From assembly GCA_963770535.1 (NCBI GenBank), contig CAVYPZ010000003.1, positions 3,100,001-3,164,000 of the forward strand: DNA of 64,000 nt, read 5' to 3'. A model generated the notes under the pieces. The model had not been told where the DNA came from. It was given only the letters and a program-made list of their open reading frames with translations, and ran no database searches. Shown here piece by piece: positions 43,527 to 52,546 of this stretch (positions are counted from its first letter, which is position 1; each line of letters opens with the position of its first letter). The DNA is from RYN-230 sp963770535 (GTDB taxonomy: Bacteria > Actinomycetota > Actinomycetes > Streptosporangiales > Streptosporangiaceae). The translations under genes were made by a program, and so were the position numbers.

Positions 43527-44158
43527 ATCCGATCCCTCACCATGTCAACAAACAGCTTGTGCACCCGCAGGTCCCCGGTCAGCTCGGGGTGGAACGCGGT
43601 GGCCAGCGCCGGGCCCTGCCGGACCGCGACGATCCTACCGGTGCCCGGCTCGGCCCCGAGTATCTCGACATCCGGGCCGGTGTCCTCGACCCACGGCGCC
43701 CGGATGAACACCGCGCGCAGCGCCGGCCCGGGCATCCCGGCCAGCGGGATGTCCGCCTCGAACGAGTCCACCTGGCGCCCGAACGCGTTTCGCCGGACGG
43801 TCATGTCGATGCCGCCGAACGTCTCCTGCCCCGCGATCCCGTCCAGCAGCCGGTCGGCCAGCATGATCATGCCCGCGCAGGACCCGAAGACCGGCATCCC
43901 CCCGCCGATCCGCTTGCGCAGCGGCTCGGTCAGCCCGAAGATCTCCGCGAGCTTCCAGATCGTGGTGGACTCCCCGCCGGGGATGACCAGCGCGTCAGCC
44001 TGGTCGAGCTCGCCGGGGCGGCGGACCCGCAGCGGCCGGGCCCCGGCCGCGGCCAGGGCCCGCAGGTGCTCGGTCACGTCACCCTGAAGTGACAGCACGC
44101 CCACAGCCGGTCCCCCCGCGCTGGCGGGCCCCCCTCCGGCGAGGCTGTGGTCGGGCAT
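43523..44158 (-). CDS. pdxT: PLP synthase glutaminase subunit PdxT
   Basis: Hydrolyses glutamine and channels ammonia to PdxS for vitamin B6 synthesis. 211 aa with GVLSLQGDVTEHL, LVIPGGESTTIWKL, nucleophile Cys in FGSCAGMIMLA and the His-Glu pair in TAFHPELTGD. Three-gene layout pdxS-(Clp-N protein)-pdxT instead of the usual direct pdxS-pdxT. Confidence 0.95.
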   Translation of the reverse strand: MPDHSLAGGGPASAGGPAVGVLSLQGDVTEHLRALAAAGARPLRVRRPGELDQADALVIPGGESTTIWKLAEIFGLTEPLRKRIGGGMPVFGSCAGMIMLADRLLDGIAGQETFGGIDMTVRRNAFGRQVDSFEADIPLAGMPGPALRAVFIRAPWVEDTGPDVEILGAEPGTGRIVAVRQGPALATAFHPELTGDLRVHKLFVDMVRDRI

Positions 44159-44271
44159 GACGGGTCCTTCCGGGCGGTACTTGCGGGCATGGGGGGCTGC
44201 TTCGAGCGTAGCGGTCTGGCTGGAACACCCGGAACAGGGAGGATCTTCCCGCCGGCTGCCCCCTGCTGCGC

Positions 44272-44910
44272 TCAGCCTGCCTCCGGGTCCGCCTGGCCGA
44301 TGCCCAGGTGCCGCTCGACCGCGGCCAGCCGGCCGTCGATGGAGCGCAGCCGGGTGATGATCTCCGCCAGCTGGGCGGGCGAGCCCACGATGCGCACCTC
44401 ACGCTCCGCCCCGGCCAGGCCGCCGCTGGCCTCCCACGTCCCGCCGGCCTCAGCCCCGGCGCCGGCCTCGCTCGGGTAGCCGGCGAGGACCTGCAGGACC
44501 TGCTCGCGGGCCCGGTTCAGGTCCGCGCCCAGCCTGGCCAGCACCTTGGCTGCCGCGCCCTCGCCCTCGCGGATGAGGCCGAGCAGGAGGTGCTCGGTGC
44601 CGATGTAGTGGTGCCCGAGCTGCTGGGACTCCCGGAGGGACAGCTCGAGCACCTTCTTGGCCCGCGGGGTGAACGGGATGTGCCCGGACGGCTGGTCCTG
44701 GCCCCGGCCGACGGTCTCCTCCACCTGCTGGCGTACCGCCTCCAGGCTGATGCCCAGGGATTCCAGCGCCCTGGCCGCCACGCCCTGGCCCTCGTGGATC
44801 AGGCCGAGCAGGATGTGCTCGGTGCCGATGTAGTTGTGGTTGAGTTCCCGGGCCTCTTCCTGGGCCAGGACGACGACCCGGCGGGCCCGGTCGGTGAACC
44901 TCTCGAACAT
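44272..44910 (-). CDS. ClpC N-domain-only protein between pdxS and pdxT
   Basis: 212 aa. Residues 1-150 are nearly canonical ClpC N-terminal double repeat (MFERFTDRARRVVVLAQEEA, NYIGTEHILLGLIHEG, HIPFTPRAKKVLELSLRE, HYIGTEHLLLGLIREG), but there is no AAA+ module: after an Ala/Gly/Glu-rich linker it ends with a helical segment (VRIVGSPAQLAEIITRLRSIDGRLAAVERHLG). It could bind ClpC substrates or adaptors, or phospho-arginine, without unfoldase activity, acting as decoy or adaptor (inference). Standalone Clp-N proteins exist in actinomycetes; the place inside the PLP synthase pair is unusual. Confidence 0.9.
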   Translation of the reverse strand: MFERFTDRARRVVVLAQEEARELNHNYIGTEHILLGLIHEGQGVAARALESLGISLEAVRQQVEETVGRGQDQPSGHIPFTPRAKKVLELSLRESQQLGHHYIGTEHLLLGLIREGEGAAAKVLARLGADLNRAREQVLQVLAGYPSEAGAGAEAGGTWEASGGLAGAEREVRIVGSPAQLAEIITRLRSIDGRLAAVERHLGIGQADPEAG

Positions 44911-45015
44911 GTGCCGCTCCCCACGGAGGGTGACGACGGTGCAGGGAACCAGGACGGCCCGCGGCGTCAGGAGGCTGGCGTGGTCACCAGGACCGGGCGG
45001 GGCGGCGGCCCGGGG

Positions 45016-45945
45016 TCACCAGCCGCGGCTGGCGTAACGGTCGGCGGACGGCAGGGTGTCGGTGCTGATCCCGACCATGGGCTCACCGAGCCCGCGGGAA
45101 ACCTTGGCCACCACGTCGGGGTCGTCGTGGAAGGTGGTCGCCTTCACGATCGCGGCGGCCCGGGCGGCCGGGTCGCCGGACTTGAAGATCCCGGATCCGA
45201 CGAATACCCCCTCGGCGCCGAGCTGCATCATCATCGCCGCGTCCGCCGGGGTGGCGATGCCGCCCGCGGTGAACAGCACGACCGGCAGCTTGCCCAGCCG
45301 GGCGACCTCGGCGACCAGCTCGTAGGGGGCCTGCAGGTCCTTGGCCGCTGCGAACAGCTCCTCGTCCGGCAGGGTCCCGAGGCCGCGGATGGCGCCGGAG
45401 ATCGAGCGCATGTGCCGGGTGGCCTCCACCACATTGCCGGTCCCCGCCTCGCCCTTCGACCTGATCATGGCCGCGCCCTCGGCCAGCCGCCGGAGCGCCT
45501 CGCCCAGGTTGGTCGCGCCGCAGACGAAGGGGACCGTGAAGCCCCACTTGTCCACGTGATGGGCCTCGTCGGCGGGGGTCAGCACCTCGGACTCGTCGAT
45601 GTAGTCCACGCCGATGGCCTGGAGGACCTGCGCCTCCGCGAAGTGCCCGATCCGGCACTTGGCCATGACCGGGATGGACACGGCCTGGATGATCCCGTCG
45701 ATCATGTCGGGGTCGCTCATCCGGGCCACGCCGCCCTGGGCGCGGATGTCGGCCGGGACCCGCTCCAGGGCCATCACCGCGACGGCCCCGGCATCCTCGG
45801 CGATCTTGGCCTGGTCCGGCGTCACCACATCCATGATCACGCCGCCCTTGAGCATGTCCGCCATGCCCCGCTTGACCCGCGCGGTGCCGGTCTCGGTGGG
45901 GCTCGCGGGGCTGGATGCGGTACTGCGTGACACGGTGAACCTCAT
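45016..45945 (-). CDS. pdxS: PLP synthase subunit PdxS
   Basis: Makes pyridoxal 5'-phosphate from ribose 5-phosphate, glyceraldehyde 3-phosphate and ammonia. 309 aa TIM barrel starting TGTARVKRGMADMLKGGVIMDV; catalytic Lys in VMAKCRIGHF and phosphate loop GAEGVFVGSGIF. The ATG at 45945 has no close SD; a GTG at 45933 with GAGG upstream is a good alternative start. Confidence 0.96.
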   Translation of the reverse strand: MRFTVSRSTASSPASPTETGTARVKRGMADMLKGGVIMDVVTPDQAKIAEDAGAVAVMALERVPADIRAQGGVARMSDPDMIDGIIQAVSIPVMAKCRIGHFAEAQVLQAIGVDYIDESEVLTPADEAHHVDKWGFTVPFVCGATNLGEALRRLAEGAAMIRSKGEAGTGNVVEATRHMRSISGAIRGLGTLPDEELFAAAKDLQAPYELVAEVARLGKLPVVLFTAGGIATPADAAMMMQLGAEGVFVGSGIFKSGDPAARAAAIVKATTFHDDPDVVAKVSRGLGEPMVGISTDTLPSADRYASRGW

Positions 45946-45987
45946 TCGGATCGGCGGTGTTGTGTTACCTCCATGGTAGGCGCTCGG

Positions 45988-46551
45988 TCAGCTGGCGAAA
46001 TGCGGCATATCGGAACCTCCGGCCTCCCCGGTCGTGACGACCAGCGAATCGTCGATGTCGAAGAACACGGGCATCGGCGCGCCCCCGGCCAGCCCCAGGA
46101 CCCGGGGCAGCCAGCGGCGCCGGGCCGACTGGGTGGCGGCGACCGCGTCGTTGTAGAACTTGCGGGCCAGGAACACCTGGTGCGCGGCGGCCTCCAGCTC
46201 GGCGAGCAGTTCGTCGGCGCTGCCCTGGCGGTCCAGCGAGGCCCGGAAATCCGGCTGGCTGAGCACCGCCCGCAGGGCGCGGGTCAGGTCGCTCTCGGCG
46301 AGCTCGTTGGGTTCCCCGGCCGCCCGCGCGTCGTGCGCGGCCCCGGCCAGCAGCAGGCTGGTCGCCGGGTCGAGCAGGCCGCACGCGGCCAGTTCCTGCG
46401 CCACCGAGCTGCGCCGGACCAGGGCGGCGTCGAGCGCGGCCCGGGCCTTGTCCACCCGGGCGTGCAGCCGGTCGAGGCGGCCGGCCCGCCAGGACACGTA
46501 CACGCCGATGAGCACGGCGGCCACGGCGATGAGGATGACGTCGATCAGCAT
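45988..46551 (-). CDS. LemA-like membrane protein
   Basis: 187 aa. N-terminal TM helix (LIDVILIAVAAVLIGVYVSW), then a four-helix region with RLDRLHARVDKARAALDAALVRR and FYNDAVAATQSARRRWLPRVLGLAGG, which resembles LemA domains (the usual YN-x-x-V and FP pattern). Ends with an acidic FFDIDDS segment. Between pimA and pdxS, like an unnamed gene in Streptomyces. Function unknown. Confidence 0.75.
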   Translation of the reverse strand: MLIDVILIAVAAVLIGVYVSWRAGRLDRLHARVDKARAALDAALVRRSSVAQELAACGLLDPATSLLLAGAAHDARAAGEPNELAESDLTRALRAVLSQPDFRASLDRQGSADELLAELEAAAHQVFLARKFYNDAVAATQSARRRWLPRVLGLAGGAPMPVFFDIDDSLVVTTGEAGGSDMPHFAS

Positions 46552-46630
46552 GGGTCACCGCCCATCCGCGGCGCGGCGGGCGCGGCGCGCCCGCCCCCCG
46601 CGGCGGCGGGCCCCCGGCGGCGGGCCGGGC

Positions 46631-47758
46631 TCACCGGGCCACCCCGACCTGGCCGTACGCGGCCACCACGGCCTCGTAGACGCGGACCACGTCGCGGGCC
46701 ACCACGGGCCAGTCGTAGACCCGGACCGCCTCGGCCGCGGCCCTGGACAGGGTGGCCCGGCGCTGCGGGTCGTCGAGCAGGCGGCCGGCGGCCTCGGCCA
46801 GCGCCGCCGGGTTACCCGTCTCGAACAGCTCACCGGCCCGGCCCCCGCGCAGGACCTGCCGGAACGCGTCGAGGTCGCTGGCCACGATCGGCGCCCCGGC
46901 CGCCATGGCCTCGGCCAGGACGATGCCGAAGCTCTCGCCGCCGGTGTTCGGCGCGCAGAACACGTTGACGGAGTGGTAGACCCGGGCCTTGTCTTCCTCG
47001 CTGACCTGGCCGAGCAGGATCACCCGGGGGCGCAGCGGCTCGGGCACCCTGGCCAGCACGTCAGCGGTGTCCCCGGGCCCGGCGATCAGCAGCCGCAGCC
47101 CGGGCCGCTCGGCGCCCAGCACGGCGAACGCGCGCAGCAGCACGTCCAGGCCCTTGCGGGACTCGTCCATCCGGCCGAGGAAGCCGAGCGCGCCGCCTTC
47201 CCCGGGCCAGCCGGGCAGCGGGGCGGCCTTCTCATACCGGCTCACGGTCACGCCGTTCGGGATGAGCACCGCGTCCCCGCCCATGTGCTCGACCAGGGTG
47301 GTCCGGGCCGCCTCGGAGACCGCGATCCGCCCGGTGATCTTCTCCAGCGCGGTCTGCAGGGCCGGGTAGGCGGCGTGCATGACGCGAGACCGCGGGGTGG
47401 CGGTGTGCACGGTGGCCACGATGGGCCCGTCCGCCACCCAGCAGGCCAGCAGGGACAGGCTGGGCGCGGCCGGCTCGTGCACGTGCAGGACGTCGAACCC
47501 GCCCTCCTTGACCCAGCGGCGGACACGGCTGGCGGACAGGAACCCGAACGCCAGGCGGGCCACCGAGCCGTTGTAGGGCACCGGGACCGCGCGGCCGGCG
47601 GGGACCACGTAGGCCGGCAGCGGGGTGTCGTCGTCGGCGGGGGAGATCACGGACACCTGGTGCCCCAGCCCGATCAGCGCCTCGGCCAGGTCCCGGATGT
47701 GCTGCTGCACCCCGCCGGGGACGGCCCAGGTGTAGGGGCAGACGATGCCGACTCTCAC
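46631..47758 (-). CDS. pimA: Phosphatidylinositol mannosyltransferase PimA-like
   Basis: GT4 enzyme that adds the first mannose to phosphatidylinositol for PIM glycolipids. 375 aa from GTG 47758 (VRVGIVCPYTWAVPGGVQQHI), overlapping the patA stop as GTGA. Signatures: PYNGSVARLAFG, HVHEPAAPSLSLLAC, IPNGVTVSRYE, GFLGRMDESRKGLDVLLRA and NTGGESFGIVLAEAMAAG. Acts at the cytoplasmic face with PgsA1 and PatA, whose genes are directly upstream in the operon. Confidence 0.94.
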   Translation of the reverse strand: MRVGIVCPYTWAVPGGVQQHIRDLAEALIGLGHQVSVISPADDDTPLPAYVVPAGRAVPVPYNGSVARLAFGFLSASRVRRWVKEGGFDVLHVHEPAAPSLSLLACWVADGPIVATVHTATPRSRVMHAAYPALQTALEKITGRIAVSEAARTTLVEHMGGDAVLIPNGVTVSRYEKAAPLPGWPGEGGALGFLGRMDESRKGLDVLLRAFAVLGAERPGLRLLIAGPGDTADVLARVPEPLRPRVILLGQVSEEDKARVYHSVNVFCAPNTGGESFGIVLAEAMAAGAPIVASDLDAFRQVLRGGRAGELFETGNPAALAEAAGRLLDDPQRRATLSRAAAEAVRVYDWPVVARDVVRVYEAVVAAYGQVGVAR

Positions 47759-48789
47759 GGCCCGCCGCCTGTGCCTGTGCCTGTGCTGGCGCTGGTGCTG
47801 GTGCTGGTTCCCGGGCTGGTGCTGGTTCCCGGGCCGGTGCTGGCCGTCCCGCTTTCGCCGCGGGCCGCGCGGTCCGCTGCGGCCAGCCGCTCCGGGTCGA
47901 GATCGGCGACGAAGACCCGCTGGAGCATGTGCCAGTCCTGCGGGTGAGCCCGGATCCCGTCCTCGTAGGCGCGGGCGACCGCCTGGGTCATGACCGCGAC
48001 CTTCTCCCGGCGGGTGCCGGTCTCCGGGACCGGGACCTCGTCGTAGATGCGGGCCCCCCAGCCGTCGCCGTCGAACCACAGGGTGGTGGGCAGCAGCGCC
48101 GCCCCGGTCTGCACGGCCAGCGCGGCCGGGCCGGCCATCATCCGTGCTTTCTCCCCGAAGAACTCCACATCGATGCCCCGGCCGGTGACGTCCCGGTCGG
48201 AGACCAGGCAGACCAGCCCCCCGGCGCGCAGCCGCTGGGCCAGCACGCCGAACCGGCTGTCCCCGCCGCTGGCCGGGAGCACCTCCATGCCGAGCCCCTC
48301 ACGGAACTCCAGGAACCGCCGGAACAGGGACTCGGGCTTCAGCCGCTCGGCGACCGTGGTGAATTTCCCCACCCCGCGGTGGATGATCCAGACACCGGCC
48401 AGCTCGTAGTTGCCGGTGTGCGGCAGGGCGATGACCACCCCGCGGCCCGCGGCCAGGTTGCCCTGCAGCCCCTCCTCGCCGGTCGCGTGCATGTCGGCCT
48501 GGATCCGGTCCTGGCTGAGCACGGGCAGCCGGAACGACTCCAGCCAGTAGCGGGCGTAAGAACGCAGGGTCTGCCGGGACAGCGCCCGCAGTTCCTTGCC
48601 GGTCACGGACGGGCCGGTCACCCGGCGCAGGTTTCCCTCGAGCACCTGCACGCCGTGCCCCTGGCGGCGCCAGGCGATGTCGGCGCCGAACCGGAAGGCG
48701 CCACGGGCCCAGGATTCCGGCACCCGGCACACCAGGGCCCAGCCCAGGGCGTACCCGGCGTCGGTCAGCCGGTCCCGTACCGAGGTCAC
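47755..48789 (-). CDS. patA: PIM acyltransferase PatA-like
   Basis: 344 aa LpxL/HtrB-family acyltransferase that acylates the mannose of PIM1. The catalytic H-x4-E motif is in LPHTGNYELAG (about 128-133). Overlaps pgsA by GTGA and pimA by GTGA. After the domain comes a 35-residue Ser/Thr/Gly tail (GTSTSPGTSTSTS) coded by imperfect repeats at about 47760-47860, not typical of the family. Confidence 0.93.
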   Translation of the reverse strand: MTSVRDRLTDAGYALGWALVCRVPESWARGAFRFGADIAWRRQGHGVQVLEGNLRRVTGPSVTGKELRALSRQTLRSYARYWLESFRLPVLSQDRIQADMHATGEEGLQGNLAAGRGVVIALPHTGNYELAGVWIIHRGVGKFTTVAERLKPESLFRRFLEFREGLGMEVLPASGGDSRFGVLAQRLRAGGLVCLVSDRDVTGRGIDVEFFGEKARMMAGPAALAVQTGAALLPTTLWFDGDGWGARIYDEVPVPETGTRREKVAVMTQAVARAYEDGIRAHPQDWHMLQRVFVADLDPERLAAADRAARGESGTASTGPGTSTSPGTSTSTSASTGTGTGGGP

Positions 48790-49610
48790 GCCTTATCCTT
48801 TCCCGCGCTGCCCTCACCAGGGTCGCGAACCGCCGCCGCCGGGCCGTCACCGGGGACCCCGTTACCAGCCGCGCCGGGGCCGGCGCGGCAGCAGCCGGCC
48901 CGCCGGGGGCGGGCCGGGCCGGCCCGCGCAGGGCTGGCCGGCGCAGGGCTGGCCGGCGCAGCGGGGGCGGCACCGTCCGGCCCGGCGGGCTGCGGGGCGG
49001 GACGGGGGGCGGCACCCGGGCCGACCGCCCTGCGGACCACCAGGACGCGCTGCGCGAACGTGACCGTGCTGCCCACCGCGACCAGCCAGAGCCCGATGGC
49101 CAGGACGAACGGCACGCCCAGCCCGGTCAGGCCGGCCGCGACCAGCACCACCAGCAGCCGCTCGGAGCGCTCGGCGACGCCGACGTCGGCGCGCACGCCT
49201 ATCCCCTCGGCCCGGGCCCGTGCGTACGACACCAGGCCCCCGGCGACCAGGCAGTACAGCGCCACGCAGGCCAGCACGGGCTGATGGCTGCGGGCCAGGT
49301 AGATGGCCAGCCCGCTGAAGACCGCCCCGTCACCGATCCGGTCCAGGGTCGAGTCGAGGAAGGCCCCCCAGGACCCGGTGGTGCCTTTCACCCTGGCCAG
49401 CAGGCCGTCCAGCATGTCGAACATGGCGAAGCCCCAGCACACCAGGGTCCCGGCGAACAGGTGGCCGAGGGGGAACAGCCAGAGCGCCCCGATGGCCACG
49501 CCGATCGTCCCGGCCGCCGTGATCATGTTGGGCGTGACGGGGGTACGCGCGAGCGCCCGCCCCAGCGGCGACAGCAGGCGGGCGAACAGTGGTCTCAGGG
49601 CGTTCAGCAT
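48786..49610 (-). CDS. pgsA: Phosphatidylinositol phosphate synthase
   Basis: CDP-alcohol phosphotransferase joining CDP-diacylglycerol and inositol phosphate. 274 aa with the signature D-x2-D-G-x2-A-R-x8-G-x3-D-x3-D in DMLDGLLARVKGTTGSWG and AFLDSTLD, six TM helices to about residue 195, then an 80-residue Pro/Ala/Gly-rich cytosolic tail. Context with PatA and PimA supports PIP synthase rather than phosphatidylglycerophosphate synthase. Confidence 0.93.
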   Translation of the reverse strand: MLNALRPLFARLLSPLGRALARTPVTPNMITAAGTIGVAIGALWLFPLGHLFAGTLVCWGFAMFDMLDGLLARVKGTTGSWGAFLDSTLDRIGDGAVFSGLAIYLARSHQPVLACVALYCLVAGGLVSYARARAEGIGVRADVGVAERSERLLVVLVAAGLTGLGVPFVLAIGLWLVAVGSTVTFAQRVLVVRRAVGPGAAPRPAPQPAGPDGAAPAAPASPAPASPARAGPARPRRAGCCRAGPGAAGNGVPGDGPAAAVRDPGEGSAGKDKA

Positions 49611-49736
49611 GGCCGTCCGATCCTACTGGCGGAGTGGACAGGGAGGACGATTCCGGCTGGGGGCTTGTGGTCGGGTGTCCGGCAGGTAAAGGCTGGCCGT
49701 GAGGCAGCCGAACAGCGTCGTAGGAGGCGGGTACTC

Positions 49737-51884
49737 ATGACCGACAGGAGAGGATCGAGCGCCACAGGCGGTACAGCAGGGGCCGATCAGCCCGGCAGCG
49801 TGCGGAATGTCGCGCTGGTCGGCCATTCCGGGTCAGGGAAGACAACTCTCGTGGAGGCTCTGCTCGTCAGCACGGGCGCGATCCCGCGCCCGGGACGGGT
49901 CGAGGATGGCTCCACTGTCAGCGATTTCGATGAGGTGGAAGTCCGGCAGCAACGTTCCATCAACCTCACCCTGGCACCCGTGGTGCACGCCGGGGTCAAG
50001 GTCAACCTGCTCGACACCCCAGGCTACGCCGACTTCACCGGCGACCTGCGGGCGGGCCTGAGAGCCGCGGACGCCGCGCTGTTCACCGTGCCGGCCACCG
50101 ACGGCGTGGACGGGCTGACCCGGATGCTGTGGGAGGAGTGCGCCTCCGTCGGCATGCCCCGGGCCGTGGTCATCACCAAGCTGGATCACCAGCGGGCCGA
50201 CTTCGGCGAGGCCCTGCAGGCCTGCCAGGACGCGTTCGGCGACTCTGTCGCCCCGCTGTACGTGCCGGTGACCTCGGGCCCCGGCGCCGTGGCCGGGCTC
50301 ATCGGCCTGCTGTCGGGGCGGTTCTACGACTACACCAGCGGAACGCGCACCGAGCGGGAGCCCGACCCGGATCAGGCGGACCAGCTCGAGGAACTGCGCA
50401 GCTCGCTGATCGAGGGCGTCATCCAGGAGAGCGAAGACGAGACTCTCATGGACCGGTACCTGTCCGGGGAGAGCATCGATCCCAAGGTGCTGATCGAGGA
50501 CCTGGAGAAGGCGGTCGCCCGGGGCAGCTTCTACCCGGTGCTCACCACGTCGGCCCTGCAGGGCATCGGCCTGGCCGAGCTGCTGGAGATCATGACCCAG
50601 GCCTTTCCCGCCCCCGGCGAGCATTCGCTGCCCGGCGTGACCACCCTGGACGGCAAGCCCGTGACCGGGCTGTCCTGTGACCCCGACGGGCCGCTGCTGG
50701 CCGAGGTGGTCAAGACCACGTCCGATCCGTATGTCGGGCGGATCAGCCTGGTCCGGGTGTTCTCCGGGACGCTGCGGCCGGACGCGCCGGTGCACGTGTC
50801 GGGGCATGGCCTGGCCGAGCGCGGCCACGCCGACCACGACATGGACGAGCGGATCGGTGCTCTCACCTCGCCGCTGGGCAAGCAGCAGCGCCCGGTGCCG
50901 CAGTGCGTGGCCGGGGACATCTGCGCCGTGGCCAAGCTGTCCAGCGCGGAGACCGGCGACACGCTGTCCGACAAGGAGCACCCGCTGCTCATGGAGCCAT
51001 GGTCGATACCCGACCCGCTGCTCCCGGTGGCCATCTCGGCCAAGTCCAAGGCCGACGAGGACAAGATGTCCCAGGCCATCGGGCGGCTGGTGGCCGAGGA
51101 CCCGACGCTGCGGATGGAGAACAACTCCGAGACCCGCCAGCTCGTGCTGTGGTGCATGGGCGAGGCCCATTCCGACCTGCTGCTGGACCGGCTGTCCTCG
51201 CGGTACGGGGTGGGCGTGGAGACCAAGCAGCTCCGGGTCCCGCTGCGCGAGACCGTGGCCGGGAAAGCCCGGGGGCTGGGCCGCAACGTCAAGCAGACCG
51301 GCGGGCACGGCGAGTTCGGGGTGTGCCATATCGAGGTGGAGCCGACCCCGTCGGGGACCGGCTTCCAGTTCGTGGACAAGGTCGTCGGCGGCGTGGTGCC
51401 GCGCCAGTTCATCCCGTCGGTGGAGAAGGGGGTGCGGGCGCAGCTGGAGCAGGGGGTCCTGGCCGGGTACCCGATGGTGGACGTGAAGGTCACCTTGTTC
51501 GACGGCAAGGCCCATTCGGTGGACTCCTCCGACATGGCCTTCCAGAAGGCCGGCAAGCTGGCCCTGCGGGACGCCGCCGACAAGGCGAAGGTGCTGCTGC
51601 TGGAGCCGGTGGACGAGCTGTCCGTGCTGGTCGCCGACGACTACGTGGGCGCGGTCATGTCCGACCTGTCCTCGCGGCGCGGCCGGGTGCTCGGCACCGA
51701 GCCGGTGGCGGGCGGGCGGACCCTGGTCAAGGCCGAGGTACCGCAGCTGGAGATCACCCGGTACGCGATCGACCTGCGCTCGATGTCGCACGGCACCGGC
51801 TCGTTCAGCCGCAGCTACCTCCGCTACGAGCCGCTGCCCTCGCACCTGGCTGACAAGGTGGCTGCCTCAGCCGAGGCGGAGTAA
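49737..51884 (+). CDS. EF-G-like GTPase (EF-G2 type)
   Basis: 715 aa from ATG 49737 with AGGAGG upstream. All five EF-G domains are recognisable: P-loop GHSGSGKTT, G3 DTPGYADF, and G4 TKLD instead of NKxD. Switch I reads RSINL where EF-G has RGITI, so the Mg-coordinating Thr is replaced by Asn. Domain IV begins RVPLRETVAGKARGLGR. The family (seen next to HIT-thrS in Streptomyces, from memory) is thought to lack full translocase activity. Divergent from the pgsA operon. Confidence 0.92.
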   Translation: MTDRRGSSATGGTAGADQPGSVRNVALVGHSGSGKTTLVEALLVSTGAIPRPGRVEDGSTVSDFDEVEVRQQRSINLTLAPVVHAGVKVNLLDTPGYADFTGDLRAGLRAADAALFTVPATDGVDGLTRMLWEECASVGMPRAVVITKLDHQRADFGEALQACQDAFGDSVAPLYVPVTSGPGAVAGLIGLLSGRFYDYTSGTRTEREPDPDQADQLEELRSSLIEGVIQESEDETLMDRYLSGESIDPKVLIEDLEKAVARGSFYPVLTTSALQGIGLAELLEIMTQAFPAPGEHSLPGVTTLDGKPVTGLSCDPDGPLLAEVVKTTSDPYVGRISLVRVFSGTLRPDAPVHVSGHGLAERGHADHDMDERIGALTSPLGKQQRPVPQCVAGDICAVAKLSSAETGDTLSDKEHPLLMEPWSIPDPLLPVAISAKSKADEDKMSQAIGRLVAEDPTLRMENNSETRQLVLWCMGEAHSDLLLDRLSSRYGVGVETKQLRVPLRETVAGKARGLGRNVKQTGGHGEFGVCHIEVEPTPSGTGFQFVDKVVGGVVPRQFIPSVEKGVRAQLEQGVLAGYPMVDVKVTLFDGKAHSVDSSDMAFQKAGKLALRDAADKAKVLLLEPVDELSVLVADDYVGAVMSDLSSRRGRVLGTEPVAGGRTLVKAEVPQLEITRYAIDLRSMSHGTGSFSRSYLRYEPLPSHLADKVAASAEAE

Positions 51885-51906
51885 CCCGCGAGGACTGGCC
51901 GGCCGC

Positions 51907-52467
51907 TCAGGCGGCCGGCCAGGCCTCGGCGATGAGCTTGCGGGTGTCTCTCAGCAGCTGAGGGAGCACGCGGGTATGGCCGACGACGGGCATGAAGTTC
52001 GTGTCGCCGCCCCACCGGGGCACCACGTGCTGGTGCAGGTGCGCCGCGATCCCCGCGCCTGCGACCGAGCCCATGTTCATGCCGATGTTGAACCCCTGCG
52101 CGCCGGACGCGGTGCGCAGCGCGGTCATGGCCCGCTTGGTGAGCGCGCCCAGCTCCGCGGTCTCGGCCTCGTCCAGGTTGGTGTAGTCGGCCACGTGCCG
52201 GTACGGGAGGACCATCAGGTGCCCGGCGTTGTACGGGTACAGGTTGAGGACGCTGTAGGCCAGCTGGCCGCGGGCCACGATCAGGCCGTCCTCGTCGCTG
52301 AGCGCCGGGATCCGGCAGAACGGGCAGCCGTCACCCTCCTCGGTCCCGGCCGGCTTGTTCTCGCCCTTGATGTAGGCCATCCGGTGCGGCATCCACAGCC
52401 GGGCGAAGCCGTCCGGGATTCCGCCCCCGTCCTGCTCGGACAGGCCAGGCTCGGTTGGCTCGGTCAT
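51907..52467 (-). CDS. HIT-family AP4A phosphorylase/hydrolase-like protein
   Basis: 186 aa from ATG 52467. Zinc motif CPFC near residue 49 and the histidine triad HLHQHVVPR at about 141-149; the region NLYPYNAGHLMVLPYRHVADY is typical. In mycobacteria a close relative acts as diadenosine tetraphosphate phosphorylase. Downstream of thrS in the same direction; imperfect ctgatttctgctgg repeats lie between them. Confidence 0.9.
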   Translation of the reverse strand: MTEPTEPGLSEQDGGGIPDGFARLWMPHRMAYIKGENKPAGTEEGDGCPFCRIPALSDEDGLIVARGQLAYSVLNLYPYNAGHLMVLPYRHVADYTNLDEAETAELGALTKRAMTALRTASGAQGFNIGMNMGSVAGAGIAAHLHQHVVPRWGGDTNFMPVVGHTRVLPQLLRDTRKLIAEAWPAA

Positions 52468-52546
52468 CTGGCTGCTTAGCCTCTGATTTCTGCTGGCTCT
52501 GATCTCTGCTGGCCCTGAATCCGCTGGCCCCGAATGTCCGGCCCGC

